Notes under the pieces: generated by a model | Told to the model about the DNA's origin: nothing | The model's input: only the letters and a program-made list of their open reading frames with translations | The model's database searches: none | Program-made: the position numbers and the translations under genes | Shown: piece by piece, positions 17,187 to 26,009 of the stretch | Numbering within the stretch: position 1 is the first letter of the stretch | Layout of the letters: the number at the start of each line of letters is the position of its first letter | NCBI GenBank assembly: GCA_049116335.1 | Contig: JAGDYZ010000017.1 | Span: 29,212 to 93,211 of the forward strand | Reading direction: 5' to 3' | From: CANMIH01 sp049116335 | Lineage (GTDB): Bacteria; Pseudomonadota; Alphaproteobacteria; Rhodobacterales; Rhodobacteraceae | Length of the DNA stretch: 64,000 nucleotides

Positions 17187-17789
17187 ATGTCAAAATTATC
17201 TACAAAATCCGACATCATCGCGGAAACCCTCGCCGAAGAAATCATCCGAGGTGAGTTTCAACCAGGCGCGCGTCTGGGGCAAAATCACATAGCGGAGCAT
17301 TTCAACTGCAGCCACGTCCCCGTTCGTGAAGCGCTGCAACGGCTGGTTCAGGTGGAACTGGCCACTTCAGAGCCCCGCCGCGGGGTGCGCGTGGTCGAGC
17401 TGTCAGACAGTGATTATGCCGAAATCAAGGAGATGCGTCTGGCGCTGGAACCTCTCGCGCTGCGCCATGCGGTGAGCCGGTTTCAGCCAAAAAACATGGC
17501 CTATGCGCAGGAGTGTCGGGAGGCATGTGATCAGGCCCAGGACCCAATTGTCTGGGAAAAAGCCAATCGTGAGTTCCACATGGCCATTCTGGCGCCCTGT
17601 AACCTACCCCGGCTTTTGCGCCACATTGAGATCCTGCAGCGCCTGTCGGCTCAGCACTTCCACGCAATCTGGCGCCAAACTTGGGTCAGCCGACCGGATC
17701 GGGACCACGCGGCGATCCTCAATGCCATTGCCGAAGGCGACGCCGATACCGCAACCCGAGTTTTGCTGCGTCATCTATCTCGGGGGTGA
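17187..17789 (+). CDS. bioR: GntR-family biotin regulator BioR
   Basis: 200 residues from the ATG at 17187, preceded by AGAGGGGG; a TTG five codons upstream is less likely. The N-terminal winged helix is of GntR type (LGQNHIAEHFNCSHVPVREALQRL), and the C-terminal part is an FCD-like helical ligand domain. Linkage to bioY and bioB immediately downstream identifies it as BioR, the alphaproteobacterial repressor that stands in for BirA-type control. Candidate BioR boxes lie just inside its own coding start and in front of bioY, which fits autoregulation plus repression of biotin uptake and synthesis. Confidence 0.9.
   Translation: MSKLSTKSDIIAETLAEEIIRGEFQPGARLGQNHIAEHFNCSHVPVREALQRLVQVELATSEPRRGVRVVELSDSDYAEIKEMRLALEPLALRHAVSRFQPKNMAYAQECREACDQAQDPIVWEKANREFHMAILAPCNLPRLLRHIEILQRLSAQHFHAIWRQTWVSRPDRDHAAILNAIAEGDADTATRVLLRHLSRG
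17196..17205 (+). promoter_or_regulatory. candidate BioR box at the bioR start
   Basis: TTATCTACAA matches the published BioR consensus TTATMTATAA at nine of ten positions. It lies nine bases past the first base of the bioR start codon, a place where binding would block transcription. The overlap with coding sequence lowers confidence. Confidence 0.45.
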
Positions 17790-17842
17790 TGCTATTTCTT
17801 TACTATATATATTTTGATGTCATCGTAATATGGGAATCGTTT

Positions 17843-17852
17843 TTATATATAA
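17843..17852 (+). promoter_or_regulatory. BioR box in front of bioY
   Basis: TTATATATAA fits the BioR consensus TTATMTATAA exactly and sits inside the longer palindrome TTTATATATAAA, directly upstream of the bioY ribosome site. A second AT-rich stretch (17801-17813) lies just before. Low sequence complexity means some chance of coincidence, but the location is what is expected. Confidence 0.68.
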
Positions 17853-17863
17853 AAGGAAAAATG

Positions 17864-18421
17864 ATGTCCCGGACCCCTACCCTCGCCGCGCCTTCGCTTG
17901 GCACTGCCGCCGCCAAAGTTGCAGCTGCTGTTGCGCTTCTCATTCTTTCGGCCAAAACAACAGTGCCCTTCTGGCCTGTCCCGATGACGATGCAGGTGGC
18001 CGCCGTCTTTTTCATCGCAGGCCTGGGCGGTCTGCGGCTCGCCTCCGCCAGCTTGATGACTTATCTGTTCGCCGGAGCTCTTGGCCTGCCCGTCTTCGCT
18101 GGCACCCCTGAAAAAGGCATCGGCCTAGCCTATATGATCGGCACCACAGGTGGGTATCTGCTGGGGTTCTTGCTGGCGGCAACACTCGTCGGCTGGGCGC
18201 GAGATCGGTTTGGAAAAACTGTTGCGGTTGCATTGATGCCCGTCGGTCTGGGGATTGTATATGTCCTCGGCGCAGCTTGGCTGGCGCAGTTTGTGCCAGC
18301 GGATAAAGTGCTTGCCTATGGGGTAACACCGTTCTTGCTCGGCGATATGTGCAAGATTGCGCTGGCCGGCCTGTTGACCTTGGCCGCACCGCAGGCCCTG
18401 CGCAACTTCGCAAAAGTCTGA
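17864..18421 (+). CDS. bioY: biotin transporter substrate-binding subunit BioY
   Basis: 185 residues with about six membrane helices. BioY features include the ALLILSAKTTVPFWPVPMTMQ segment and the GLPVFAG and GTTGGYLLGF motifs. It is the S component of an energy-coupling factor importer and binds biotin in the inner membrane; some BioY proteins work without EcfAT. ATG at 17864 is chosen for its spacing from AAGGA, though the preceding ATG at 17861 is also possible. bioB follows after four bases, so both are one operon under BioR. Confidence 0.93.
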   Translation: MSRTPTLAAPSLGTAAAKVAAAVALLILSAKTTVPFWPVPMTMQVAAVFFIAGLGGLRLASASLMTYLFAGALGLPVFAGTPEKGIGLAYMIGTTGGYLLGFLLAATLVGWARDRFGKTVAVALMPVGLGIVYVLGAAWLAQFVPADKVLAYGVTPFLLGDMCKIALAGLLTLAAPQALRNFAKV

Positions 18422-18425
18422 CCAG

Positions 18426-19385
18426 ATGCTGGATCACTCCATCACTGCACCGTCAGATCTGGTGGATCGGGCAGAAGCGCTTTTGCGCCTGCCCCTCTTG
18501 CCTCTCATTCACGAAGCAGCCGAGATGCATCGACGCCATCACGATGTCGATGACATTCAGAAAGCCAGCTTGCTGAGCATCAAAACCGGCGGCTGCCCCG
18601 AAGATTGTGCCTATTGCCCGCAATCGGCCCATCATAAAGAGGTGGGGCTTCAAAAAGAGCATTTTCTGGATCCAGCCCAAGTTCTTGCCATGGCCCAAGC
18701 GGCGAAAGCCGCCGGAGCCGAGCGGTTCTGCATGGGGGCGGCTTGGCGCAAGGTCCGCGATGGCGCTGAATTTGACGCCGTTCTGGACATGGTCCGGGGT
18801 GTGCGGGCGCTCGGCATGGAGGCCTGCGTCACACTGGGCATGCTGGAACCGCATCACGCGACCGCGCTCGCTGAAGCGGGGCTGACGGCCTACAACCACA
18901 ACCTCGACACAGGGCCCGAGTTCCATGCCGACATCATCGGTACTCGGACATATCGTGACCGGCTTGATACTCTGGCCCATGTGCGCGATGCGGGCATTGG
19001 CATTTGTTGTGGCGGCATCATCGGCATGGGGGAAAGCCTGCGCGATCGCGCCGAAATGCTGGCTGTGCTGGCAGGGTTTGATCCGCAGCCAGACAGCGTA
19101 CCCATCAATGCGCTGATCCCTGTCAAAGGCACGCCGCTCGGACATCTTGAGCGGGTGAAACCGGTTGAAATCTTACGCATGGTTGCCGCCGCGCGCGTCT
19201 TGATGCCCTGGGCTCGCATCCGGCTTTCGGCGGGGCGTGCGGGGTTTTCCATTGCAGATCAGATCCTGTGCTTCACGGCTGGAGCAAACTCGATTTTCTA
19301 TGGGGATGTGCTTTTGACGGCGCCAAACGCGGGCCTGTCTTTGGATCGAGAGCTGTTTGACACTTTGGCCGCAGTTGAAACCTGA
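18426..19385 (+). CDS. bioB: biotin synthase
   Basis: 319 residues. The radical-SAM cluster motif CxxxCxxC is at Cys57, Cys61 and Cys64, within GGCPEDCAYCPQSAHH. Later motifs YNHNLDTGPEFH, CCGGIIGMGE and RLSAGRAGFS are standard for BioB, including the arginine near the second Fe-S cluster. It inserts sulphur into dethiobiotin in the last step of biotin synthesis. The other bio genes (A, D, F) are not in this window. A small degraded copy of part of this gene lies at about 26.0 kb. Confidence 0.97.
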   Translation: MLDHSITAPSDLVDRAEALLRLPLLPLIHEAAEMHRRHHDVDDIQKASLLSIKTGGCPEDCAYCPQSAHHKEVGLQKEHFLDPAQVLAMAQAAKAAGAERFCMGAAWRKVRDGAEFDAVLDMVRGVRALGMEACVTLGMLEPHHATALAEAGLTAYNHNLDTGPEFHADIIGTRTYRDRLDTLAHVRDAGIGICCGGIIGMGESLRDRAEMLAVLAGFDPQPDSVPINALIPVKGTPLGHLERVKPVEILRMVAAARVLMPWARIRLSAGRAGFSIADQILCFTAGANSIFYGDVLLTAPNAGLSLDRELFDTLAAVET

Positions 19386-19511
19386 CCCGTGCAAACCGGC
19401 CAGCACGTAATGGACTGCCGTACAAGACAGCCCATCCGTCCGATCCAATCAGCGCTGCCACTCAGGCCGGGCAGCCATGTGCCCCACGAAAATAGACGCT
19501 ATGTAATGAAG

Positions 19512-20513
19512 CTAGGATGCCGGTCGACGTAAGCTCTCTCGCAGGACCAATCGTACAGGCACGGTGATTTTTCCGCCTTCCTCACCGCTTTCCAATGACC
19601 AATCGAGACAGGCCTGCGAAATTTTTTCGATCGGTTGCCGGAACGTTGTGAGCTGATACGCCTCCCAACCGGCCTGAGCGATGTCATCAAATCCGATGAC
19701 CGATAGGTCTTGAGGGATTTGCATCCCAAATCTCTGTCGCGCCACATCCATCACGCCGCAGGCAATGAGATCCGTGGTGCAGAACACCCCATCTGGTCGT
19801 GTACCCCTGCTGAATAGGTCGGTGCCGATTTCCAGACCAGACGCGTAGGTCGTCAGCCCCGATGTGCACCGCCGAACCGCAATGCCTCGGGCTTGCGCCG
19901 CTTTGAGAAATGACCGCTCACGCGCCAAAATACTTGCGGTTTGGGTGTCCGAGTTTGCCAAAGAGATCGTTTCGCATCCGGCGTTCAGAAGTGCGTTAAG
20001 CGCAATTTCCCCAACGGAATCGTTGTCAGGCAAAATATGTAGCGCATTGTCGATTTCGTCGGCCCTGTTGATAAGCACAAGTTTGATGCCATTGCTCTGG
20101 CAGGCTTCAGCGATGGATTGGTCCGGAGTTCCAGACAAAACGACGGCGGTTTCAGTGCGGAACCGGATGGCCTGCATCAGGGCGTCTTTTACCGAAGCAT
20201 CCGACCCGTTTGTATTGATCAGCAGTGTCACTTTGCCCGCAGATTGAAACACTTCGGTCATGACTGAGAGCATCTCAGCACGGTGTGGCGTTTCAACCTC
20301 GGAGGCGATCAAGGCAACAATGCCGCTGTTTGCACTGTGTAGGCTACGCGCCAGATGATTGACCTGATATCCCAGTTCGGCGGCTGATTTCAGCACCAGT
20401 TCCCGTGTCTTAGCAGACACGCTGGCACCCGGGGTGAAGGTCCTTGATACGGAAACCCGGGACACTCCTGCATGTCTGGCAACATCCTGTGCGGTGACCT
20501 GATTCCGTTTCAT
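19512..20513 (-). CDS. LacI-family transcriptional regulator
   Basis: 333 residues: an N-terminal LacI helix-turn-helix (TAQDVARHAGVSRVSVSRTF) with hinge (LARSLHSANSG), then a periplasmic-binding-like ligand domain ending in DLSVIGFDDIAQAGW, the usual LacI C-terminal motif. It is divergent from the transporter operon that starts at 20686. Two similar palindromes lie in the space between, one 24 bases from its own start. It probably represses the transporter and itself, released by an imported sugar or sugar phosphate. Confidence 0.93.
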   Translation of the reverse strand: MKRNQVTAQDVARHAGVSRVSVSRTFTPGASVSAKTRELVLKSAAELGYQVNHLARSLHSANSGIVALIASEVETPHRAEMLSVMTEVFQSAGKVTLLINTNGSDASVKDALMQAIRFRTETAVVLSGTPDQSIAEACQSNGIKLVLINRADEIDNALHILPDNDSVGEIALNALLNAGCETISLANSDTQTASILARERSFLKAAQARGIAVRRCTSGLTTYASGLEIGTDLFSRGTRPDGVFCTTDLIACGVMDVARQRFGMQIPQDLSVIGFDDIAQAGWEAYQLTTFRQPIEKISQACLDWSLESGEEGGKITVPVRLVLRESLRRPAS

Positions 20514-20536
20514 TCTCGACTGCCGTTATCTATTTT

Positions 20537-20550
20537 TGCACGCGCGTACA
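20537..20550. promoter_or_regulatory. LacI-type operator O1
   Basis: TGCACGCGCGTACA is an inverted repeat with one mismatched pair and a central CG, the usual LacI-family pattern. It lies upstream of the regulator's own start and shares both half-site ends and the mismatch position with the copy at 20634. Confidence 0.68.
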
Positions 20551-20601
20551 GTGACGCACATGTTCAAGATTTGCAATATGCAACGGCTTTATGAAGGTTT
20601 C

Positions 20602-20630
20602 TTGACAGAATCTGAAACAGTTGATCTAAA
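20602..20630 (+). promoter_or_regulatory. candidate sigma-70 promoter of the AfuABC-like operon
   Basis: TTGACA at 20602-20607 and TCTAAA at 20625-20630 are separated by 17 bases. The -35 is a perfect consensus and the -10 is weak. The operator at 20634 would cover the start point, which fits repression. Confidence 0.5.
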
Positions 20631-20633
20631 TAA

Positions 20634-20647
20634 TGCACACGTGTACA
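20634..20647. promoter_or_regulatory. LacI-type operator O2
   Basis: TGCACACGTGTACA has the same arms as the copy at 20537 (TGCAC...GTACA) around a central CG. The centre-to-centre distance is 97 bases, about nine helical turns, so both could be bound by one tetramer with a DNA loop. It sits just after the candidate -10 element. Confidence 0.72.
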
Positions 20648-20685
20648 TTTTGGTGGATGCGTGCTCAATCTTGGAGGAGAGAGAA

Positions 20686-21702
20686 ATGTCGACAAAATTT
20701 GCCCTACTGGCAGGCTCCGCGCTGGTTGCTTCAGGTCTGGCTGCGCAGGCAGACGAGCTGAATCTCGTTTGCTCAGCGGACAATGCCGTTTGTGAGGCTC
20801 TGGTTGCGAAGTTCGAAAGCAAGGGGGACATTGACGTAAATATGATCCGCCTGTCGTCCGGCGAGGCCTATGCAAAAATCCGCGCCGAAGCCCGCAACCC
20901 GCAGATGGACCTGTGGTGGGGCGGCACAGGTGACCCACACCTGCAAGCGGCTGCAGATGACCTGACCGCGGAATACAAATCGGATATGCTTGCAGAGCTT
21001 CAGCCCTGGGCTGTTTCTCAAGCTGAAACCTCAGGGTATCGCACTGTCGGTGTCTACTCGGGTGCTCTTGGTTGGGGATACAACGCGGAAATTTTCGCAG
21101 CCAAGGGTATCGAAGGACCCAAATGCTGGGCAGACCTTCTGAACCCTGCTCTGGCTGATGAAATTCAAGTGGCTGACCCGAATTCCTCGGGCACGGCCTA
21201 CACCGTTCTCGCCACTCTTGTTCAGCTGATGGGCGAGGAGGAAGCCTTTGAATACCTGATCAAGCTCGGCGACAACGTTTCGCAATACACCAAATCTGGT
21301 TCGGCTCCGGTGAAATCGGCCGCGCGTGGTGAGGCGGGTCTGGGTATTGTGTTCATGCACGATGCTGTCAAACAGGCCGAGTCTGGATTCCCGATCGAAG
21401 TTGTCGCGCCCTGCGAAGGCACCGGCTATGAGATTGGCTCGATGTCGATCATTGCCGATGGTCCGAACCCAGAGGCGGCAAAGGTATTCTACGACTGGGT
21501 TCTGACACCAGAAGCCCAGAATATTATGCCCGGCGCTGGTGCGTTCCAGATCCCATCAAACAAGTCTTCGATCCTTCCAGAGGCCGCCCCAAAACTGGGC
21601 GACATCAATTTGATCGACTATGACTTCGCTCAATATGGCAGCTCTGAGCGCCGCAGCGGCCTTCTGGCACGCTGGGATCGCGAAGTTGGGGCACTGAAGT
21701 AA
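20686..21702 (+). CDS. periplasmic binding protein of an AfuA/FbpA-like ABC importer
   Basis: 338 residues from the ATG at 20686, preceded by a strong GGAGGAGAG. A Sec signal peptide (KFALLAGSALVASGLAAQA) ends before DELNLVCS. The fold is that of the FbpA group (ABC-type, SBP_bac_6/8), with GGTGDPHLQAA and SGALGWGYN segments. Classical members bind ferric iron, while AfuA binds hexose phosphates. The operon also encodes a phosphatase-family enzyme and is divergent from a LacI regulator, so a phosphorylated sugar or polyol is more likely than iron. I see no conserved tyrosine pair typical of iron binding, but I have not aligned it. Confidence 0.85.
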   Translation: MSTKFALLAGSALVASGLAAQADELNLVCSADNAVCEALVAKFESKGDIDVNMIRLSSGEAYAKIRAEARNPQMDLWWGGTGDPHLQAAADDLTAEYKSDMLAELQPWAVSQAETSGYRTVGVYSGALGWGYNAEIFAAKGIEGPKCWADLLNPALADEIQVADPNSSGTAYTVLATLVQLMGEEEAFEYLIKLGDNVSQYTKSGSAPVKSAARGEAGLGIVFMHDAVKQAESGFPIEVVAPCEGTGYEIGSMSIIADGPNPEAAKVFYDWVLTPEAQNIMPGAGAFQIPSNKSSILPEAAPKLGDINLIDYDFAQYGSSERRSGLLARWDREVGALK

Positions 21703-21712
21703 TCTCGCTCAT

Positions 21713-21739
21713 TTGGGTGGGCGCAGAGCGCCCACCCAA
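21713..21739 (+). terminator. intercistronic hairpin after the binding-protein gene
   Basis: A perfect 12-base stem (TTGGGTGGGCGC with its complement) around a three-base loop, with no T-run after it. Between a binding-protein gene and its permease such hairpins usually stabilise the upstream mRNA or reduce read-through, giving more binding protein than permease. Confidence 0.65.
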
Positions 21740-21774
21740 CCAACGCGTATTCACGACAATCTGAAAGTTGCGGC

Positions 21775-23985
21775 ATGGCAATCGAGAACCGACGCCTGAA
21801 CGGTGTCATATTGTTTGGCCTATTGGGCTTTTGCATCTTACCTTGGTTTCACATCCGATCGGGGTTCTTCCGCGGTCAATGGATCGGAGATCTTGCCACG
21901 GATGATCGGACATGGCCCGGTGTGATCCAGGTCTTTCTAGGACATTGGCAGATATTGCCGGTGGCGGTTGCTCTCGCCATTGCTGTGTTCCTGCGTCAAG
22001 CGGCCCCTTCGCCAAAGCGCGGCAAGTATCTTGCCTGGCTTGGGGCTTTGGGGATCCTGTGGTTGGTCACCCAAGGTCTGACGATTGGGCTTCGGGGATG
22101 GAGCCTTGGCTTTCTTGAGCTGGCATTGGGAGATCACGGTGGTCAACCTGCCTTTGGCGCCGGGGCAATCTCGCTCCTGATTGTTTTCACTTGCTTTATT
22201 GCCTTTGGACTTGCCGAAGGTGGTGCCCTTAAAGGGGACGCAATGGTGTTGACGGCAATCAGCGCGCTCATCCTGTTGGTTGTCACATTCATCTTCTATC
22301 CACTGCTTTCCATGTTGGTGGGATCCTTTCAGGACTTTCGTGGCAATTTCTCGTCCGCGGGATTTGTTCGAAACATACAAGACCCAGCGATCTGGCGACT
22401 GGACTGCCTGACCGGGGGGCGCTGCGGCATTGCATGGCAGACCGTCATCTTGGCGCTGAGTACCGCGACAAGCACCACTTTGCTTGGCTTGGCCTTCGCC
22501 CTCGTTCTCACACGAACATCTTTGCCCTTTCGTAAAACGCTCCGTATCCTGAGTATTTTGCCGATCATCACACCACCCTTTGTGATTGGCCTTGCTTTGA
22601 TCTTGATGCTTGGGCGCACAGGGTTTGTGACCGAAGCCATCGCCGCAATCACCGGTGTAGAACTTGGCCGCTGGATCTATGGCCTACCGGGCATCTGGGT
22701 TGCTCAGACGCTTAGCTTTACTCCCATTGCATTTCTGGTGCTTGTTGGCGTTGTTGAAGGTATCAGCCCCTCTCTTGAAGAAGCCAGCCAAACCATGCGC
22801 GCCGGGCGTTGGCGGACGTTTCGAAAGGTTTCTCTGCCTTTGATGGCGCCTGGTCTGGCAAACGCATTCCTGATCGGCTTCATCGAGTCCATGGCGGATT
22901 TTGGGAACCCACTTGTTCTTGGTGGCAACGGCGGCGTTCTCTCGACCGAGATTTTCTTTGCCGTGGTCGGCGCACAAAGCGATCCGTCGCGCGCGGCTGT
23001 GCTTGCGATCATCTTGCTGTGTTTCACTTTGACAGCCTTCTTTATGCAGCGGGTCTGGCTGGGCAAACGCAACTTTGCCACAGTCACCGGCAAGGCAGAT
23101 GGCGGTCGGAACATTCCGATGCCCAAAGCTCTTGCCATTCCGGTCTGTTCGGTTGTCGCAATCTGGAGCCTGTTCACCCTTGCGGTATACGGTCTGATCC
23201 TATTTGGAGGCTTTGTTAAAGTCTGGGGGCTGGATCATACGTTGACCCTGTCCCACTACGCGACGGCCTTTTCGGTTTCGTTCTCTGATGGGTTTGCCTT
23301 CACAGGTGTCGCATGGGATAGCTTCTGGACAACAATGGGGATTGCCCTGATTGCTGCGCCTCTGACTGCAGCAGTCGGTATTCTGGCCGCTTGGTTGATT
23401 GTTCGTCAGGATTTCCCCGGAAAGTCTGCGTTTGAATTTGGTCTAATGATGAGCTTTGCCATCCCCGGAACGGTAATCGGCATCAGCTATATTCTTGCCT
23501 TCAACTTGCCTCCGGTTCAAATGACCGGCACCGCGCTAATCCTGATTTTCTGCTTTGTCTTCAGAAATATGCCGGTTGGTGTGCGCGGTGGCATCGCCGC
23601 AATGGCGCAGCTCGATAAAAATCTTGACGAAGCCTCGCTTACGTTGGGTGCCAACAGTGGGCGGACGCTGCGCAAGGTGATCTTGCCTTTGCTGCGGCCG
23701 GCGGTCACAGCGGCACTGGTCTATAGCTTTGTGCGGGCGATCACCTCGGTTTCGGCGGTCATCTTCCTCGTCAGCGCCAAGTACAACATGGCCACCTCCT
23801 ATATCGTCGGTCTGGTCGAAAATGGCGAATTTGGTGTGGCCATTGCCTATAGTTCGGTCCTGATTGTTGTCATGGTCTGCGTCATCGTTGTTTTCCAACT
23901 GCTTGTGGGTGAACGTCGCCTGAGACGAGCAGATGTCAGCGCAGCCTCAAAATCCAAAAGAAAAACGCGAAAGGTAGCGGCATGA
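21775..23985 (+). CDS. fused double-domain ABC permease (AfuB/FbpB-like)
   Basis: 736 residues holding two permease halves. Each has the EAA coupling loop: LEEASQTMRAGRWRTFRKVSLP in the first half and LDEASLTLGANSGRTLRKVILP in the second. An extra N-terminal block of helices precedes the first half. Roughly a dozen hydrophobic segments can be followed. It forms the complete channel, so no second permease gene is needed, as in AfuB. The stop overlaps the ATPase start by four bases. Confidence 0.92.
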   Translation: MAIENRRLNGVILFGLLGFCILPWFHIRSGFFRGQWIGDLATDDRTWPGVIQVFLGHWQILPVAVALAIAVFLRQAAPSPKRGKYLAWLGALGILWLVTQGLTIGLRGWSLGFLELALGDHGGQPAFGAGAISLLIVFTCFIAFGLAEGGALKGDAMVLTAISALILLVVTFIFYPLLSMLVGSFQDFRGNFSSAGFVRNIQDPAIWRLDCLTGGRCGIAWQTVILALSTATSTTLLGLAFALVLTRTSLPFRKTLRILSILPIITPPFVIGLALILMLGRTGFVTEAIAAITGVELGRWIYGLPGIWVAQTLSFTPIAFLVLVGVVEGISPSLEEASQTMRAGRWRTFRKVSLPLMAPGLANAFLIGFIESMADFGNPLVLGGNGGVLSTEIFFAVVGAQSDPSRAAVLAIILLCFTLTAFFMQRVWLGKRNFATVTGKADGGRNIPMPKALAIPVCSVVAIWSLFTLAVYGLILFGGFVKVWGLDHTLTLSHYATAFSVSFSDGFAFTGVAWDSFWTTMGIALIAAPLTAAVGILAAWLIVRQDFPGKSAFEFGLMMSFAIPGTVIGISYILAFNLPPVQMTGTALILIFCFVFRNMPVGVRGGIAAMAQLDKNLDEASLTLGANSGRTLRKVILPLLRPAVTAALVYSFVRAITSVSAVIFLVSAKYNMATSYIVGLVENGEFGVAIAYSSVLIVVMVCVIVVFQLLVGERRLRRADVSAASKSKRKTRKVAA

Positions 23986-25043
23986 CCTCTTCCAAAGTCG
24001 GCTCTGTTTCGTTCAAGAACATCCAAAAAACATTTGGCGATTTCACCGCCATCCCCAACCTCAATCTTGATCTCAATCCCGGTGAGCTTGTCACCCTCCT
24101 TGGGCCGTCAGGATGCGGGAAAACCACGACACTGCGCATGCTGGCGGGGTTGGAAACACCAACCAATGGGCAGATTTTCATCGGGGACAAGGACGTCACC
24201 CGCCTGCCCCCAAACCAGCGTGATGTTGCGATGGTGTTTCAGTCCTATGCCTTGTTTCCGCATATGACAGTCCGCGACAACGTCAAATATGGGTTGGAAT
24301 CCGTTGGTCGCGACAATGCCGATCGTCTGGCGCTCGATGGTCTTGATCTGGTCGGGCTTGGGGCCCTTGCAGAGCGGTACCCATCTGAACTGTCTGGTGG
24401 CCAACAGCAGCGCGTGGCCGTCGCGCGTGCACTGGTGCTTGAACCTGAGGTGCTGCTTCTGGATGAACCTTTGTCAAACCTCGACGCCCGGTTGCGACGC
24501 TCGGTTCGGACCGAAATTCGCCAGCTTCAGCAGGAGCTTGGATTTACCGCGGTCTATGTAACGCATGATCAGGAAGAGGCCCTTGCAGTCTCTGACCGCA
24601 TTATTGTTATGCGCGGCGGAGAAGTTGAACAGGACGGCACGCCAAAAGAGCTGTACCGCACGCCAGCAAGCGAGTTCATCGCTGACTTCATTGGCGAAGC
24701 AAATGTCCTTGATTGCGACGTAACCTCCTTCGACGCGGGGCAGGCCCAAGTCGTGATTGGTGGGGAAACTTACGTACTCGACACCAAGCGAAGTGAGATT
24801 GGGACCGTACGGATCGCTGTCCGCGCAAACGCGGTGCGGCTGGCGCCGCCAGCTGAGAGCAGGATGCAGGCCACTGTCAAATCCGCCGCATATCTCGGCG
24901 ACAAGATGGAATACATCCTACAGCACAAAGACACTGAGATCTTTGCAACGTCTTCAAACACCGAGCAAACTTTTACTTCTGGGGCAGAGGTTTCCGTCAA
25001 GTTTGACACAGTAGGCCTTGCTCTGATCGGGGCCGGCGCATGA
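23982..25043 (+). CDS. ABC importer ATPase (AfuC/FbpC-like)
   Basis: 353 residues with Walker A GPSGCGKTT, Q-loop in VFQSYALFPHM, signature LSGGQQQR, Walker B LLLDEPLSNLDA and the switch histidine in VTHDQEEAL. The C-terminal 110 residues form a TOBE-like domain (IRIAVRANAVRLA in part). It energises the adjacent fused permease. Its stop overlaps the start of the IMPase-family gene, so all four genes are translated together. Confidence 0.93.
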   Translation: MTSSKVGSVSFKNIQKTFGDFTAIPNLNLDLNPGELVTLLGPSGCGKTTTLRMLAGLETPTNGQIFIGDKDVTRLPPNQRDVAMVFQSYALFPHMTVRDNVKYGLESVGRDNADRLALDGLDLVGLGALAERYPSELSGGQQQRVAVARALVLEPEVLLLDEPLSNLDARLRRSVRTEIRQLQQELGFTAVYVTHDQEEALAVSDRIIVMRGGEVEQDGTPKELYRTPASEFIADFIGEANVLDCDVTSFDAGQAQVVIGGETYVLDTKRSEIGTVRIAVRANAVRLAPPAESRMQATVKSAAYLGDKMEYILQHKDTEIFATSSNTEQTFTSGAEVSVKFDTVGLALIGAGA

Positions 25044-25840
25044 CCACGGTTTCATCGTCGACAGATACGCTTACCGAAAGATACCAGCTTGCACAGGTCA
25101 TCGCCCGTGCAGCTGGGCTTTTGGCCCAGGACTATTTCAACAATCGTGATAAACTTATCATCGAAGAAAAACGTCACCCTCAGGATTTGGTCTCAGAAGC
25201 TGACAAAGCTGTAGAGCAGAAAATTTGCCAAATGATCGCGGCGGATTTTCCAAACGACGGCCAAATCGGTGAAGAGTTCGGCCAGACCAAAGGGGATACG
25301 GGCTATTCTTGGGTGATTGATCCCATTGATGGCACCGCTCCATTTCTCAATGGTATGCCCGGGTGGTGCGTTTCAATTGCTGTCATGCAAGGACAGGAAA
25401 TTGTTGCCGGGGTTATCTTTGCCCCGGTTCTAGACGAAATGATCGTCGCGATGCGAGGCTGTGGGACTTTCCTCAATGGAACCCAAGTGCGCGTTTCCGA
25501 TCAGACCTTGCAGTCAGGTTTGTTAGGTGTCGGCGCCAACGATCGGATTTCACCTGAAGTAACCGCAGAAATGTTTCAGACATTAATGGCCGCTGGCACA
25601 AGCTGGGTGCGCTATGGGTCCGGTGCTTTGATGCTCGCTTGGGTCGCCGCAGGTCGGCTGGTGGGATATGTCGAGCCGCTGATGTCTATCTGGGATTGCG
25701 CGGCCGCATATTGCTTGATCAAAGAGGCAGGTGGCACAACCCGTGCTCTCCCCCCTGAGCATGAAATTATGGCGCCCTTCCCCGTGCTGGGGTCCAATGC
25801 GTTGATCTTTGACGAAGTTAACGTGGTTCTCCCAGCCTAA
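25040..25840 (+). CDS. inositol-monophosphatase-family phosphatase
   Basis: 266 residues. Metal-site motifs are GEEFG (Glu78/Glu79), DPIDGT (Asp94, Asp97) and the C-terminal MSIWDCAAA. These define the lithium-sensitive Mg-dependent phosphatases, which include inositol monophosphatase, histidinol-phosphatase HisN and some sugar phosphatases. Usual family length. As the last gene of the AfuABC-like operon it probably acts in the cytoplasm on the imported phosphate ester, freeing sugar or polyol for metabolism. A HisN role is possible but less supported by context. Confidence 0.88.
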   Translation: MTTVSSSTDTLTERYQLAQVIARAAGLLAQDYFNNRDKLIIEEKRHPQDLVSEADKAVEQKICQMIAADFPNDGQIGEEFGQTKGDTGYSWVIDPIDGTAPFLNGMPGWCVSIAVMQGQEIVAGVIFAPVLDEMIVAMRGCGTFLNGTQVRVSDQTLQSGLLGVGANDRISPEVTAEMFQTLMAAGTSWVRYGSGALMLAWVAAGRLVGYVEPLMSIWDCAAAYCLIKEAGGTTRALPPEHEIMAPFPVLGSNALIFDEVNVVLPA

Positions 25841-26009
25841 ACCAAACCAGCCTGGCCCAGAACCTGACCTGAGCCGGGCTGTCGCGGTCGAAACCTATCG
25901 GGACCTCAAAGTTGGCCGAGCCGTCCCGGGTTTGTCCGAGAATGAAACCATAGTGTCTGCCTCAACGTTTCGATTTGACTGAAACTCAAGACGCGAGTCT
26001 GAGAAAGTC

